60,154 nt of DNA from Desulfotignum sp. GTDB taxonomy: Bacteria > Desulfobacterota > Desulfobacteria > Desulfobacterales > Desulfobacteraceae. The DNA lies in the NCBI GenBank assembly GCA_011389575.1, contig JAABUB010000008.1:1-60154 (forward strand), in the 5' to 3' direction. This document shows positions 59,545 through 60,154 of this stretch, piece by piece. A program made the position numbers and the translations under genes. The notes beneath the pieces were generated by a model, which worked only from the letters and a program-made list of their open reading frames with translations, was not told the origin of the DNA and made no database searches. The first letter of the stretch is position 1. Every line of letters begins with the position of its first letter.

Positions 59545-60154
59545 GCTTTCTGCCCCCCGACAATCTCCTCCAGCAGGCCTTCCCCTTCCTCCTGCAATTT
59601 AAGCAGATCCGCCTTGATCTCTTCCAGCGGCCGCAGCTTCGGTGGCTTGTAAAAGTGCCGGGTAAAGGAAATCTCATACCCGATTTTTGTTGCTGACTCG
59701 TCGATCCAGGCGTCGGGCACATGAGGCAACACCTCGCGACAGAAGAACGCCTCGATGCCGCCCTCCTCCAGCAGCGGCACCTGCTCGGAGTCCCGCAGGT
59801 CGCTGTCGGGCTCGTATTCCAGCACCTGTCCGGGGTCGCCGTCGGGGTCGGCATACAGGCCGTGGAGGGAATCGGCTTCAGCCTTGCCGGGCGTGTGGGT
59901 TTTCTTGATGACCGAGGGCGCGTCCTCTGCCCGCCAGCTCACGGCATTGAGGATGATCTTCTGTTCGGCGGCACTGAGTTTGATACCCAATTCCTTCAGC
60001 GTATCTGCCACAGCAGCGCGAAAGATGTTGTGGTCAGTGAAAACATCCTGGCCCAGTTTGTCCCGCAGGGCGCGGGCGGCATCATAAAGCTTTTTGTCCC
60101 GCTTCCAGGTATCGGCCTTGAGCAGCTTCTTCCGCCTCTTGTCCGGAATGGCCG
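59541..60154 (-). CDS. hsdM: Type I restriction-modification methylase subunit, C-terminal part
   Basis: About 204 C-terminal residues; the gene continues beyond the window. Conserved C-terminal blocks EQVPLLEEGGIEAFFCREVLPH and PDAWIDESATKIGYEISFTRHF (split), followed by PLEEIKADLLKLQEEGEGLLEEI, are typical of HsdM. N6-adenine methyltransferase partner of hsdS. Order hsdM-hsdS-DUF1016-hsdR, with overlaps of 4, 14 and 4 bases. Confidence 0.93.
   Translation of the reverse strand, partial: AIPDKRRKKLLKADTWKRDKKLYDAARALRDKLGQDVFTDHNIFRAAVADTLKELGIKLSAAEQKIILNAVSWRAEDAPSVIKKTHTPGKAEADSLHGLYADPDGDPGQVLEYEPDSDLRDSEQVPLLEEGGIEAFFCREVLPHVPDAWIDESATKIGYEISFTRHFYKPPKLRPLEEIKADLLKLQEEGEGLLEEIVGGQKA

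Overview
The window looks like a chromosomal segment of a strictly anaerobic, sulfate-reducing deltaproteobacterium of the Desulfobacterales (Desulfotignum/Desulfobacula-like). This is an inference from gene content and protein style: split B12 mutase, ferredoxin-linked 2-oxoacid oxidoreductase, a CoA-based aromatic/acyl pathway, UroD-like methyltransferase homologue, TrpB2 and type-2 ArgC. No rRNA, tRNA or CRISPR array was seen.

Region 1 (1-18.9 kb, all on the minus strand) is one catabolic cluster. In transcription order it encodes a biotin-type carboxyltransferase, an acyl-CoA dehydrogenase, IorA and IorB (indolepyruvate:ferredoxin oxidoreductase), a CaiB/BaiF CoA-transferase, a GntR/FCD regulator, MeaB, the small and large subunits of a B12-dependent acyl-CoA mutase, HyuA, HyuB, a PaaK-type CoA ligase, and a three-subunit molybdenum hydroxylase whose large subunit leaves the window. 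This inventory closely matches the anaerobic indole-3-acetate (iaa) pathway described in Aromatoleum/Azoarcus: Mo-dependent ring oxidation, ATP-dependent lactam hydrolysis, CoA transfer, mutase rearrangement, decarboxylation and beta-oxidation to 2-aminobenzoyl-CoA. IorAB could feed in tryptophan-derived indolepyruvate. Two promoters in the cluster share a 19-bp palindrome next to a perfect TTGACA box, a strong candidate operator for the encoded GntR regulator. Two copies of an unidentified structured RNA-like motif lie upstream of the mutase genes and upstream of the divergent histidine kinase.

Region 2 (19-31 kb) holds the histidine kinase, a UroD-like/MFS gene pair, a complete five-gene Dpp/Opp-type ABC importer preceded by a GidA-like flavoprotein, a decayed GntR fragment and a sugar-phosphate-isomerase-like protein.

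Region 3 (31-46 kb) is mostly housekeeping: AsmA-like protein, LOG-family protein, ArgC, DEAD-box helicase, an AMP-forming acyl-CoA ligase, an aminotransferase, TrpB2, a small AAA ATPase and several conserved unknowns.

Region 4 (46-60 kb) is a defence/toxin-antitoxin island: ParE/RHH, BrnT/BrnA, DUF5615/DUF433, RelE/XRE, PIN(DUF4411)/XRE-ImmA and ParE/addiction-module pairs, then a type I restriction-modification locus (hsdR, a DUF1016 nuclease, hsdS, partial hsdM). The 46.7-52.4 kb part is a mosaic of broken genes and copies of neighbouring genes. In several toxin-antitoxin pairs the toxin is broken or lost while the antitoxin is intact.
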